Assembly (NCBI GenBank): GCA_014380705.1
Contig: JACMJI010000062.1
Location: 1-16,118 of the forward strand
Direction of reading: 5' to 3'
DNA: 16,118 nt
Source: Gorillibacterium sp.
Lineage (GTDB): Bacteria > Bacillota > Bacilli > Paenibacillales > NBRC-103111
Part shown: one piece after another, positions 1 to 6,699 of the stretch
Position numbering within the stretch: position 1 is the first letter of the stretch
Layout of the letters: every line of letters starts with the position of its first letter
The notes under the pieces: model-generated
What the model was told of the DNA's origin: nothing
The model's input: only the letters and a program-made list of their open reading frames with translations
Databases searched by the model: none
Translations under genes and position numbers: made by a program

Positions 1-23
1 AAGCAGTGACATACAATCGATAT

Positions 24-52
24 GCCTGTGATCCATTTGCAGGCTTTTATTT
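24..52 (+). terminator. Weak terminator-like hairpin at the left edge
   Basis: A 5-bp stem (GCCTG/CAGGC) with an 11-nt loop is followed by TTTTATTT. It could end a gene lying to the left of the window. The stem is short, so this is only a possibility. Confidence 0.25.
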
Positions 53-68
53 GCTCTATCATAGGTAA

Positions 69-133
69 GGTTCATTCTGATTCTGCATCGGTAAACGCAC
101 GGTGTTTGTTCATAAGGGCATGAACAACGACAG
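69..133 (+). repeat. Dispersed hairpin repeat, copy 1
   Basis: The 33-nt box at 71-103 matches copy 3 at 31 of 33 positions and begins TTCATTCTGATTCTGCATCG. It is followed by a copy-specific hairpin: TTGTTCAT (105-112 region) pairs perfectly with ATGAACAA across an AAGGGC loop. Unlike copies 2 and 3, no plus-strand gene follows; two further hairpins (145-165 and 193-222) come next and then a minus-strand gene remnant. The family is not one I recognise. Confidence 0.8.
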
Positions 134-144
134 TTGAGCCATCG

Positions 145-165
145 ATCCTGCACATTGTACAGGAT
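145..165 (+). other. Imperfect hairpin, near-copy of the following terminator stem
   Basis: ATCCTGCAC and GTACAGGAT pair over 8 of 9 positions around a 3-nt loop. The arms are the same sequence as those of the terminator at 193-222, with one change. The right arm here can also pair perfectly with the left arm of that terminator, so the two hairpins could be mutually exclusive. No U-tract follows this one. Confidence 0.5.
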
Positions 166-192
166 AAAGCCACACATTCGTAGATAACACTG

Positions 193-222
193 AAAATCCT
201 GTACAACGTACAGGATTTTTTA
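193..222 (+). terminator. Strong intrinsic terminator in the left intergenic region
   Basis: A perfect 12-bp stem (AAAATCCTGTAC / GTACAGGATTTT) with a 3-nt loop runs into further T residues. It would stop plus-strand transcription entering from the left. Because the stem starts with A residues it may also act, more weakly, on minus-strand transcripts leaving the ORF at 268-684. Confidence 0.7.
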
Positions 223-267
223 GCTAAAAGAATTTATAAGTTTCGGGGTTACCCTTTCTCATTAGCT

Positions 268-684
268 TTAGATAAGGAACCGGTCCAACGCCATACGATC
301 CCCATCAAAGGCCAGTTCAGGGAATGCGATCAACGGATGGAAGAAGATATGTTCAACAGGGCCGGAGTAAGGGACAAGCTGCAAACTTGTTAAGGCAGGT
401 ACAGGGTTTAAAGCTGGATTTGAAATTACATTTGGTGTTGATGTTGAGTTTACAATTAATGTTAGAGTTGAGCATGGGCTAGAGGAAGGCAGATTACTAA
501 TCAATGGACGGGTAGCTTGCTCGGATGCATTGCTAGGGTCAAGCTTGCCTGTGTAAAAGGCGTACGTATTGCTTTTATTTCCTGTGGCTTCTTTTGTCAT
601 TACATTCACCGAAGCATAAATTCCAATGGGTACGAGGATTAGGATAATTCCAATAAGCATAAAGGTCTTTCTGTGTTTTATCAT
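268..684 (-). pseudogene. N-terminal remnant of a secreted polysaccharide deacetylase-like protein
   Basis: The 138-residue reading frame starts at ATG 684 behind a modest AAAGGCAGGG ribosome binding site. Residues 1-7 are basic, 8-26 form a hydrophobic signal peptide or anchor, and about 40-95 are a Ser/Thr/Pro/Asn-rich linker. The C-terminal stretch (GPVEHIFFHPLIAFPELAFD) resembles the region just before the NodB domain in Paenibacillus-type polysaccharide deacetylase-like proteins, from memory of that family. If so, the whole catalytic domain is missing: the frame stops about eight residues later and no continuation is visible in another frame down to position 230. I therefore infer a truncated gene beside a repeat element. 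A genuine short secreted protein is the alternative. Family assignment is moderate to low confidence. Confidence 0.45.
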
Positions 685-706
685 GGTTTCCCTGCCTTTC
701 TTATGT

Positions 707-730
707 CTCCCTAAATAGACGTTTGGGGAG
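707..730. other. Perfect 9-bp inverted repeat upstream of the 268-684 ORF
   Basis: CTCCCTAAA and TTTGGGGAG pair fully (one G-U) around a 6-nt loop. It lies 22 nt upstream of the minus-strand ATG at 684 and about 140 nt upstream of spoIIM. There is no U-tract, so it could be an operator or a leader hairpin rather than a terminator. Confidence 0.35.
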
Positions 731-808
731 CAGCAGAAGTTAGGTCAGGAAGGCGGCTGTGATCATTAAATAAAATATTAAAATCGAGGTATTCTTTAAA
801 CATATGAG

Positions 809-837
809 GACTTTATTCACCCGTACTTTCATAGAAT
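809..837 (+). promoter_or_regulatory. Possible sigma-E-type promoter for spoIIM
   Basis: CATAGAAT at 830-837 is close to the sigma-E -10 consensus (CATACAnT) and lies 34 nt before the chosen spoIIM start. spoIIM is a mother-cell sigma-E gene in Bacillus subtilis. The -35 side (around 809-817, CTTTATT) is a poor match, so this call is tentative. Confidence 0.25.
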
Positions 838-871
838 GATAGTAATAGTAGTGGACGGGGAGGACACGGTC

Positions 872-1531
872 ATGCCATTTAATAATAAAATAAAATCGCA
901 CTTTCAGGAGCATTTTTCAATCTATGTGTTCGTATCTGTTGTGTTTACCATCGGGGTCGTCTTTGGATCCGTATTAGTCAGTGCCCTAACCCTTGATATG
1001 AATCAGGATATCGCTCGACATTTGGGAAACTTTTTCGTAAACATGGATCAGGGGCTAGGGATAGATTCGGTTCGCTCATTCTGGACAATCTTTGGCCTAA
1101 ATGTTAAATGGCTGCTGCTTATATGGCTTCTTGGCATGTCCGTTGTGGGACTACCCGTCGTACTTATCCTAAATTTTCTCAAAGGGGCCCTTGTGGGTTT
1201 TACAGTAAGTTTTATGATCGTGGAATATTCATGGGATGGCGTGCTCTTTTCACTAACGGCTGTGCTTCCGCAGAATCTCGTATTGATCCCTGTCATGCTT
1301 ATATCCAGTGCATCCGCATTTGCTTTTTCTTTATATTTGGTTAGGAATCGCTTTCTCAAGCAAAACGGTTCTATTTATCGCCCCTTTACCCGTTATTGTC
1401 TGCTCACACTTCTTCTAACGCTCCTAGTTGCAGGGATCTCTTTTTTTGAAGCCTATGGTTCTCCTGAACTGATGCGTGCTGTAACTCCCGTTCTAGCAAA
1501 CTTCTTTGGGATGCAGGCGGAAATTGTTTGA
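872..1531 (+). CDS. spoIIM: Stage II sporulation protein M
   Basis: This is a 219-residue polytopic membrane protein of the SpoIIM/DUF95 family. In B. subtilis SpoIIM acts with SpoIID and SpoIIP in the mother-cell membrane to remodel peptidoglycan during engulfment of the forespore. Family features seen are a short N-terminal cytoplasmic helix (IKSHFQEHFSIYVFV), a first membrane span, an acidic/Asp-rich extracytoplasmic segment, and further hydrophobic spans to the end. Its length is close to the roughly 214 residues of the B. subtilis protein. I chose ATG 872 because GGGGAGG sits at 857-863 just before it; the upstream ATG at 836 has no such site and would add 12 residues. The stop codon lies within the -35 of the fur promoter, so the two genes are packed tightly but fur has its own promoter. 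Confidence 0.93.
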   Translation: MPFNNKIKSHFQEHFSIYVFVSVVFTIGVVFGSVLVSALTLDMNQDIARHLGNFFVNMDQGLGIDSVRSFWTIFGLNVKWLLLIWLLGMSVVGLPVVLILNFLKGALVGFTVSFMIVEYSWDGVLFSLTAVLPQNLVLIPVMLISSASAFAFSLYLVRNRFLKQNGSIYRPFTRYCLLTLLLTLLVAGISFFEAYGSPELMRAVTPVLANFFGMQAEIV

Positions 1532-1557
1532 CTTTGTTTGGATTCTCCTCCTATAAT
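1528..1557 (+). promoter_or_regulatory. Sigma-A promoter of fur
   Basis: TTGACT (1528-1533), an 18-bp spacer and a perfect TATAAT (1552-1557) lie upstream of fur. The -35 overlaps the spoIIM stop codon. No obvious GATAATGATTATCATTATC-like Fur box was seen around it. Confidence 0.75.
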
Positions 1558-1589
1558 ATTGGTAGTGAGTTTGTGCAAGGAGGAAAAGG

Positions 1590-2072
1590 ATGGAAGCCCG
1601 TATCGAGAAAGTTAAACAGCAATTACAGTCTCAGGGCTACAAATTGACGCCTCAACGTGAAGCGACGGTTCGGGTTCTCCTAGAGAACGAAGAGGATCAT
1701 CTAAGCGCGGAAGACGTTTTCATGCTGGTCAGGGACAAAGCACCTGATATTGGCTTAGCTACGGTGTACCGGACATTGGAATTACTTAGTGAGCTTCATG
1801 TCCTGGAGAAGATGAACTTCGGAGACGGCGTCGCTCGTTATGATCTGCGCAACGACCGTACTCATCACCATCATCATCATTTAATTTGCATTCAGTGTGG
1901 ATCAGTCAACGAGATCCTTGATGACTGGCTTGAGCCTCTTGAAGGCAAGCTCGGAGAACAATACGGGTTTAAGGTGCTGGACCATCGCCTTGATTTTCAT
2001 GGCATTTGTCAGGTGTGCAATGAGAAGAATAGACTTAAAACTTCCGTGCAAGTAAATAGTGGCACCCTCTAG
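1590..2072 (+). CDS. fur: Fur-family ferric uptake regulator
   Basis: A 160-residue Fur-family metalloregulator. The winged-helix DNA-binding domain spans about residues 1-85 (LTPQREATVRVLL; recognition region IGLATVYRTLELL). The dimerisation and metal-binding domain follows, with a native run of six histidines at 92-97 and two structural-zinc CxxC pairs at C100/C103 and C140/C143. With ferrous iron bound, Fur represses iron-uptake genes; it is cytosolic and dimeric. Position next to yqzK-like and xerD genes is where B. subtilis carries fur itself, which favours Fur over its paralogues PerR and Zur, although sequence alone does not fully exclude them. ATG 1590 follows AAGGAGG (1577-1583) by six bases. 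It has its own promoter and a terminator whose stem overlaps its last codons. Confidence 0.92.
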   Translation: MEARIEKVKQQLQSQGYKLTPQREATVRVLLENEEDHLSAEDVFMLVRDKAPDIGLATVYRTLELLSELHVLEKMNFGDGVARYDLRNDRTHHHHHHLICIQCGSVNEILDDWLEPLEGKLGEQYGFKVLDHRLDFHGICQVCNEKNRLKTSVQVNSGTL

Positions 2073-2104
2073 CGCGCATTTAGCGTTTTAAGAGGGTGTT
2101 TTTT
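2063..2104 (+). terminator. Terminator of fur
   Basis: CACCCTCT (2063-2070) pairs with AGAGGGTG (2091-2098), and six T residues follow. The left arm covers the last codons and part of the stop codon of fur. The loop is long (20 nt). Confidence 0.8.
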
Positions 2105-2191
2105 GTTTCTCAACATGCTTATTAAACTCATATTTGAGGTCAAGCAATCATAGGCTATCTATCAATGAAGATTCTAGTTAGGGGGTAAGGT

Positions 2192-2422
2192 ATGATTATT
2201 TCAGTCCGTCGGATTGTTCGTGGCTTCAAGCTGGCGGTTATGCTCGTCGTGCTTAGCATCTGTGCTTTTCAGGTTATCGCCCTCTTAAAGCAATGGATCC
2301 AGCCTGAGGTTCCCCAGGTTGTTTTATCGAATAGTGCCTTTAACACTTTTAGTGAACATGCCTCTGAGGAGGAGATTTATTTCTCAGAAAGACTAAAACT
2401 CTACTATAGATTAGGTGAATAA
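2192..2422 (+). CDS. yqzK: YqzK-like (DUF4227) small membrane protein
   Basis: A 76-residue protein with a basic N-terminus (residues 6-13), one membrane span (about 14-32) and a polar tail ending LKLYYRLGE. It is assigned to the YqzK/DUF4227 family mainly by position, since B. subtilis has yqzK between fur and xerD, and by size and single-span topology. The function of this family is unknown. ATG 2192 follows a purine-rich GGGGGTAAGG (2181-2190). It is separated from fur by a terminator; the 87-bp gap before it shows no convincing promoter. Confidence 0.75.
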   Translation: MIISVRRIVRGFKLAVMLVVLSICAFQVIALLKQWIQPEVPQVVLSNSAFNTFSEHASEEEIYFSERLKLYYRLGE

Positions 2423-2450
2423 TCGCATTTGCCCACTTTATTTTATTCTT

Positions 2451-2468
2451 ATGACAGGTATTTGTCAT
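2451..2468. other. Inverted repeat between yqzK-like gene and xerD
   Basis: ATGACA and TGTCAT form a perfect 6-bp inverted repeat with a 6-nt spacer, 20 bp upstream of the putative xerD -35. It could be an operator half-site pair or chance. Confidence 0.3.
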
Positions 2469-2487
2469 TTTCGTGCAGGAAAACCAC

Positions 2488-2514
2488 TTGTCAGTGTTGA
2501 AAACTTTATATAAT
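2488..2514 (+). promoter_or_regulatory. Likely promoter of xerD
   Basis: TTGTCA (2488-2493) and a perfect TATAAT (2509-2514) lie 38 bp before the xerD start. The 15-bp spacer is shorter than ideal. Confidence 0.5.
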
Positions 2515-2552
2515 AACGATGATAAAAGAAACGCATGATAAGGGGTAATCCG

Positions 2553-3464
2553 ATGAAACAATGGCTTCAGACCTTTATCCACTATCTTTCCTATGAAAAG
2601 GGGCTGGCGCACAACACGTTAGAGTCCTATGAGCGGGATATCAGCCAGTTTATTGATTTTTTGCAGGGGAATCATATTCAAGAACTTAAAGAAATAGAGA
2701 AAATACATATTCAAAAATATTTGCTCGAGTTGAAACACAAGGGCCGAGCTCCCTCAACGATCTCAAGATGCATCGTGTCCATTCGTTCTTATTTTCAATA
2801 TTTGTCTCAGCAAAATGTGTTAAATGGTAATCCATCCCTTCAACTTGAAGCGCCTAAGCTGGACAAACGTCTGCCGCAGGTGCTCACTGTCGACGAAGCT
2901 GCGGAACTGCTTGAGGCAGCGGCCAAGGACTCTCCCGTTGGCAATCGGGATAAAGCGATGTTGGAGATGCTCTATGCGACCGGGATCCGAGTGACAGAAC
3001 TTATTTCACTTGATCTCCTCGATGTGAATCCTGCGCTTGGGTTTGTGCATTGCGCTAGCAAAACCTCCAAAGAGAGAATTATTCCTTTAGGTCAGACAGC
3101 TGCCCGGTGTTTGGAGGAGTACCTCGAGCATATACGGCCAATGCTGCTTAAGCACACGGAGGTTGAAGAGGCTTTATTCATTAATCATCTTGGAACCCGA
3201 CTTACCCGACAGGGCTTCTGGAAGATCATTAAGAAATACGCCAAAGAAGCAAATATCCAAAAGGAGATTACACCCCACACCCTTCGACATTCCTTTGCAA
3301 CACATCTACTCGATAATGGAGCTGATCTTCGATCCGTTCAAGAGATGTTGGGGCATGCAGATATTACAACGACGCAAATTTATATGCATACGACAAAGAG
3401 TAATATGAAGGAAGTCTACGATCGAGCTCACCCGCGAGCCAAAGAAAAGGGTCTACCCATTTAA
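2553..3464 (+). CDS. xerD: Site-specific tyrosine recombinase XerD
   Basis: A 303-residue tyrosine recombinase, close to the 296 residues of B. subtilis XerD. With XerC it resolves chromosome dimers at dif near the terminus. The N-terminal SAM-like core-binding domain spans about residues 1-90 (FIHYLSYEKGLAHNTLESYE) and the catalytic domain follows. All active-site residues are present: R146 (ATGIRVTEL), K173 (TSKER), H242 and R245 (HTLRH), H268 (LGHADI) and the nucleophile Y277 (TQIYMHT). The start at 2553 is preferred over ATG 2535 because AAGGGG lies just upstream and the protein then begins MKQWLQTF as in the family. The fur/yqzK/deoB context marks it as the housekeeping enzyme rather than a mobile-element integrase. 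No clear terminator separates it from deoB. Confidence 0.93.
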   Translation: MKQWLQTFIHYLSYEKGLAHNTLESYERDISQFIDFLQGNHIQELKEIEKIHIQKYLLELKHKGRAPSTISRCIVSIRSYFQYLSQQNVLNGNPSLQLEAPKLDKRLPQVLTVDEAAELLEAAAKDSPVGNRDKAMLEMLYATGIRVTELISLDLLDVNPALGFVHCASKTSKERIIPLGQTAARCLEEYLEHIRPMLLKHTEVEEALFINHLGTRLTRQGFWKIIKKYAKEANIQKEITPHTLRHSFATHLLDNGADLRSVQEMLGHADITTTQIYMHTTKSNMKEVYDRAHPRAKEKGLPI

Positions 3465-3530
3465 ATTTGCGTAAATAAGCAATAGAGTGGGACTATATGA
3501 GCAGAGAATAATTTTTGAAAAGTTTTTTAG

Positions 3531-3590
3531 GGTTTATTCTGATACCGCATCGGTAATCGCACGGTGCCAAAGAGCGCCGTTAGGCGTTTC
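3531..3590 (+). repeat. Dispersed hairpin repeat, copy 2 (upstream of deoB)
   Basis: The 33-nt box at 3533-3565 matches copy 3 at 29 of 33 positions. It is followed by the stem CGGTGC/GCGCCG with a CAAAGA loop, and an outer pairing AAtCGC/GCGtTT can enclose it. The box starts 91 nt before the deoB ATG, nearly the same offset as copy 3 to pdhC (92 nt). See the findings for interpretation. Confidence 0.85.
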
Positions 3591-3623
3591 TTTTGTTAAA
3601 TACATGAAAAGGAGGCATAACAG

Positions 3624-4805
3624 ATGAAATTTCGCAGAATTTGTCTCATTGTACTCGATAGCGTGGGAGTCGGTGAGCTTCCTGATGCCCCTGAGTTTCA
3701 TGATGAAGGAGCCCATACGCTAGGGCATATTGCTGAACGAGTGGAAGGCTTTTCGCTTCCCCAGCTGCAAGCTATGGGTTTAGGTAATATTTCGCCGATG
3801 ACCAATATTTCAGAGGTGGAGAAGGCTGAAGCCTATTATGGTAAAATGGCTGAAGCTTCTGTCGGCAAGGATACGATGACAGGGCACTGGGAGATCATGG
3901 GCCTCAAAATCAAAGCTCCTTTCAATACGTACCCAGATGGATTTCCGGAAGCGCTGATTCATGAGTTTGAACAAGCGACCGGTCGAAAGGTCATTGGGAA
4001 TAAGCCCGCCTCCGGCACAGAAATACTCGTTGAATTGGGAGAAGAGCAATTTAACACAGGAGCGTGGATTGTATACACTTCTGCAGACAGTGTATTTCAG
4101 ATTGCTGCTAATGAAGATATCATCCCTCTGGAAGAACTCTATGCAGCTTGTAGAATCGCAAGGGAATTAACGCTTCGTGAAGAATATTTGGTTGGGCGCG
4201 TGATTGCCAGACCCTTCCATGGTCAACCAGGCAGCTTTAAGCGGACAACAAATCGTCATGATTATGCGGTTAAGCCACCTGCGCCTACGGTAATGAACAG
4301 CTTAAAGAATGCAGGTCTCGATGTCATTGCCATTGGTAAAATCGATGACATCTATACTGGAGAAGGCGTTACTGAAGCTTTGCCGACCAAGAGTAACGAG
4401 GATGGCATCCGCAAGACAATCGAGACGATGGGTCGGGATTTCACAGGCCTTGCTTTCACCAATTTGGTGGACTTTGATTCCTTGTATGGGCATCGTCGCG
4501 ATCCCGAGGGTTATGGGAATGCGCTTATGGCATTCGACCGCGCATTGCCTGAAATTATGGCGCAACTTGGAGCGGATGATCTTCTTATCCTAACTGCCGA
4601 TCACGGAAATGATCCCGTTGCGCCGGGAACAGATCACACGCGAGAATATGTACCGCTCATCGTGTGGAGCCCTGCTTTTTCGCAGTGTACTTCACTTGGC
4701 ATTCGTAATTCCTTCTCCGATATCGGGGCAACGCTGGCGGATAATTTCGCAGTCAAGCTTCCTGAGCATGGGACAAGCTTTCTAAATGAACTTAAAAAGG
4801 GGTAA
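3624..4805 (+). CDS. deoB: Phosphopentomutase
   Basis: A 393-residue phosphopentomutase of the alkaline phosphatase superfamily, the same length as the Bacillus enzyme (394). It interconverts (deoxy)ribose-1-phosphate and (deoxy)ribose-5-phosphate, linking nucleoside phosphorolysis to the pentose pathway. Visible active-site residues are D12 (VLDSVG), the phosphorylated T84 ([10 protein letters not shown]), D285 and H290 ([11 protein letters not shown]), D326/H327 (TADHGND) and H338 (GTDHTRE), which bind the two manganese ions. The insert cap domain spans roughly residues 95-215. ATG 3624 follows AAAAGGAGG. It begins the block deoB - punA - second PNP; punA starts 7 bp after its stop, so co-translation is likely. 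Its leader carries copy 2 of the dispersed repeat. Confidence 0.96.
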   Translation: MKFRRICLIVLDSVGVGELPDAPEFHDEGAHTLGHIAERVEGFSLPQLQAMGLGNISPMTNISEVEKAEAYYGKMAEASVGKDTMTGHWEIMGLKIKAPFNTYPDGFPEALIHEFEQATGRKVIGNKPASGTEILVELGEEQFNTGAWIVYTSADSVFQIAANEDIIPLEELYAACRIARELTLREEYLVGRVIARPFHGQPGSFKRTTNRHDYAVKPPAPTVMNSLKNAGLDVIAIGKIDDIYTGEGVTEALPTKSNEDGIRKTIETMGRDFTGLAFTNLVDFDSLYGHRRDPEGYGNALMAFDRALPEIMAQLGADDLLILTADHGNDPVAPGTDHTREYVPLIVWSPAFSQCTSLGIRNSFSDIGATLADNFAVKLPEHGTSFLNELKKG

Positions 4806-4812
4806 CAAAATA

Positions 4813-5640
4813 ATGGAACAATTATCTTTTGCAGCCAAAATCACGAAAGCTACTGATTTTATTACGGGTATGGCAGCGGTTCAGCCTACGATTGGGCTTA
4901 TTCTCGGCTCGGGTCTCGGTATTCTCGCCGAATTAATCGAGGAGCCTACGATTATTCCTTATCATGAGATTCCGTATTTCCCGGTTTCCACAGTAGAAGG
5001 GCATGCTGGAGAGCTGATTCTGGGTCACATTAAAGGGCAGCCAGTCGTGATGATGAAGGGAAGGTTCCATACCTATGAAGGCTATGGTGCGGAGCTCGTT
5101 TCATTCCCTATCCGGGTCATGAAGAAGCTAGGCGTTAAAACCTTGCTCGTTACCAATGCAGCAGGTGGAGTCAACGAGTCATTTGACGTTGGCGACCTCA
5201 TGTTAATAACCGACCATATTAATTTCATGTTTATGAATCCCTTGATCGGACCTAATGAAAACGAGCTTGGTGTTCGTTTCCCTGATATGTCGGAGGCCTA
5301 TAGCCGCAGACTGCGTACAATAGCTGAGGACGCAGCGTCTAGCGTGGGCCTGCGTCTGCGTGCGGGCATTTATGCGGGAATGCAAGGACCCTCCTATGAG
5401 ACGCCAGCCGAGATTCGGATGCTGCGGATATTAGGTGCGGATGCGGTTGGCATGTCTACGGTACCTGAGGTAACGGCAGCAAGACACGCAGGCCTTGAAG
5501 TGCTCGGATTCTCCTGTATTTCTAACATGGCAGCAGGCATCCTGGACCAACCCCTGGCTCACGCAGAAGTTATGGCGGCTGCCGATAAAGTAAAAGATCA
5601 ATTTCTCGGTTTGATCCTCGCGATCATTCCGAAATTATAG
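4813..5640 (+). CDS. punA: Purine nucleoside phosphorylase (trimeric, 6-oxopurine type)
   Basis: A 275-residue trimeric-type purine nucleoside phosphorylase that cleaves (deoxy)guanosine and (deoxy)inosine with phosphate to base and (deoxy)ribose-1-phosphate. Family motifs are complete: phosphate site S33 (GSGLG), H64 (GHAG), R84/H86/E89 (GRFHTYEGY), N115 (TNAAGG), S215 (MSTVPE). Both base-reading residues of the 6-oxopurine type are present: E196 (GPSYE) and N238 (ISNMAAG), equivalent to human E201 and N243. I chose ATG 4813, which follows AAAAAGGGG at the end of deoB; the upstream ATG at 4786 lies within deoB and would add nine residues unlike the family. Its stop codon overlaps the ribosome binding site of the next gene. 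Confidence 0.94.
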   Translation: MEQLSFAAKITKATDFITGMAAVQPTIGLILGSGLGILAELIEEPTIIPYHEIPYFPVSTVEGHAGELILGHIKGQPVVMMKGRFHTYEGYGAELVSFPIRVMKKLGVKTLLVTNAAGGVNESFDVGDLMLITDHINFMFMNPLIGPNENELGVRFPDMSEAYSRRLRTIAEDAASSVGLRLRAGIYAGMQGPSYETPAEIRMLRILGADAVGMSTVPEVTAARHAGLEVLGFSCISNMAAGILDQPLAHAEVMAAADKVKDQFLGLILAIIPKL

Positions 5641-5654
5641 GAGGAGCGTAAACC

Positions 5655-6512
5655 TTGACAGAGCCAATAACCTACCTAAAACAGGTTCAAGAAGCAGCAG
5701 ATTATTTAAAAATGCATTTTTCGGGAAGAATACCGCAGATTGGTTTAATTCTCGGCTCCGGACTTGGTGATCTAGCAGATCATGTTGAGGAAGCTGTCTT
5801 TGTGGATTACAAAGACGTTCCCCATTTTCCAGAGTCCACAGTTGTCGGACATGCGGGTCGTTTTGTAGCGGGCAAGCTTGATGGCAAGGATGTTCTAGTT
5901 ATGCAGGGTCGGTTTCACTATTATGAAGGCTATGCTATGCGGCGTGTTGTATTTCCCGTATATGTCATGCATCTGCTCGGCATTTCCAACCTCATTATTA
6001 CCAATGCCGCGGGTGGTTTGAATAGAGGATATGAAGCGGGTGATTTGATGCTGATCTCAGATCATCTTAATCTGACAGGGGCAAACCCGCTAATCGGTCA
6101 TAACCATAGCGAGCTTGGCTTGCGTTTCCCCGATATGTCTGATGCTTACACGAGGTCTTTCCGTGAGCTTGCGAGAAATCTAGCAACGGATATCCGCGGT
6201 GTGGAAGGTGAAGCTCTGACACTCCGTGAAGGTGTATACAGTGGAATCAGCGGTCCTTCTTATATGACACCGGCTGAGTTGACAATGCTCGCTCGTATGG
6301 GCGGGGATGCTGTTGGAATGTCTACAGTAGCTGAGGTTGTTGCTGCAAGCCATGCTCGTATGCGGGTACTCGGCATTTCTTGTATTACCGATATGGCGAT
6401 TGGCGATGAGCTTGAGCCATTAACTCATGAACAGGTTATGGCTACGGCTGAACGTGCTAAGCCTAAATTCCAAGCGCTGATCCGTTCTTTTGTGCGAGAG
6501 GTCCAACTGTAA
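5655..6512 (+). CDS. Second purine nucleoside phosphorylase with altered base-binding residues
   Basis: A 285-residue paralogue of the preceding gene in the same trimeric PNP family. It starts at TTG 5655, with TAGGAGGAG (overlapping the punA stop) 8 bases before. The phosphate and ribose sites are intact: S35 (GSGLG), H66 (GHAG), R86/H88/E91 (GRFHYYEGY), N117 (TNAAGG), S223 (MSTVAE). The two residues that read the purine differ from PunA: M204 replaces the glutamate (GPSYM) and D246 replaces the asparagine (ITDMAIG). An aspartate here is seen in methylthioadenosine phosphorylases and some other PNP subgroups that accept 6-aminopurines. I infer a full-length enzyme with different or broader specificity, not a decayed copy. 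It is probably co-transcribed with deoB and punA and is followed by a terminator. Confidence 0.88.
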   Translation: MTEPITYLKQVQEAADYLKMHFSGRIPQIGLILGSGLGDLADHVEEAVFVDYKDVPHFPESTVVGHAGRFVAGKLDGKDVLVMQGRFHYYEGYAMRRVVFPVYVMHLLGISNLIITNAAGGLNRGYEAGDLMLISDHLNLTGANPLIGHNHSELGLRFPDMSDAYTRSFRELARNLATDIRGVEGEALTLREGVYSGISGPSYMTPAELTMLARMGGDAVGMSTVAEVVAASHARMRVLGISCITDMAIGDELEPLTHEQVMATAERAKPKFQALIRSFVREVQL

Positions 6513-6555
6513 GAAACGTTATAGAGTTGTCAGTTAAGTGGTATTTGTGATGATT

Positions 6556-6596
6556 AGGGCAAACTACGCAAGCGTGGGTTGCTCTTTATTTTTTAT
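6556..6596 (+). terminator. Terminator or attenuator between the second PNP and pdp
   Basis: AGGGCAAACTACGC (6556-6569) pairs with GCGTGGGTTGCTCT (6572-6585) with one mismatch and two G-U pairs, followed by TTATTTTTTAT. It lies in the 187-bp gap before pdp, although pdp belongs to the same pathway. No convincing promoter was found between it and pdp. Confidence 0.75.
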
Positions 6597-6699
6597 GCTT
6601 TTTTTTACTTGCTTTTCTGAGTGGCTATTTTGGAGTAGAGTAGAGTTAAGAGTGACTGAGGTTGTCAAGTATTTAAAGATTTATGAAGGAGCTGAACCT

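Noticed and set aside
1528..1589. Fur autoregulatory box at the fur promoter
   Set aside because: No stretch resembling the 19-bp inverted-repeat Fur box was seen around the -35/-10 or the leader.
1863..1880. Run of six histidine codons resembling an affinity tag
   Set aside because: Fur proteins carry a native His-rich metal-binding stretch before the CxxC motif, and it lies at the right place within an otherwise normal Fur.
2553..3464. Tyrosine recombinase as evidence of a prophage or integrative element
   Set aside because: Length, complete XerD motifs and the fur/yqzK-like/deoB context mark it as the chromosomal dimer-resolution enzyme; no attachment-site repeats or phage genes are present.
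5655..6512. Second PNP as a decayed duplicate of punA
   Set aside because: It is full length, in frame, has a good ribosome binding site and keeps all phosphate-site residues; divergence is concentrated at the base-binding positions.
6538..6699. 54-residue N-terminal extension of pdp from GTG 6538
   Set aside because: It runs through the terminator hairpin and T-rich stretch, has no ribosome binding site, and is unlike the family N-terminus that begins at 6700.
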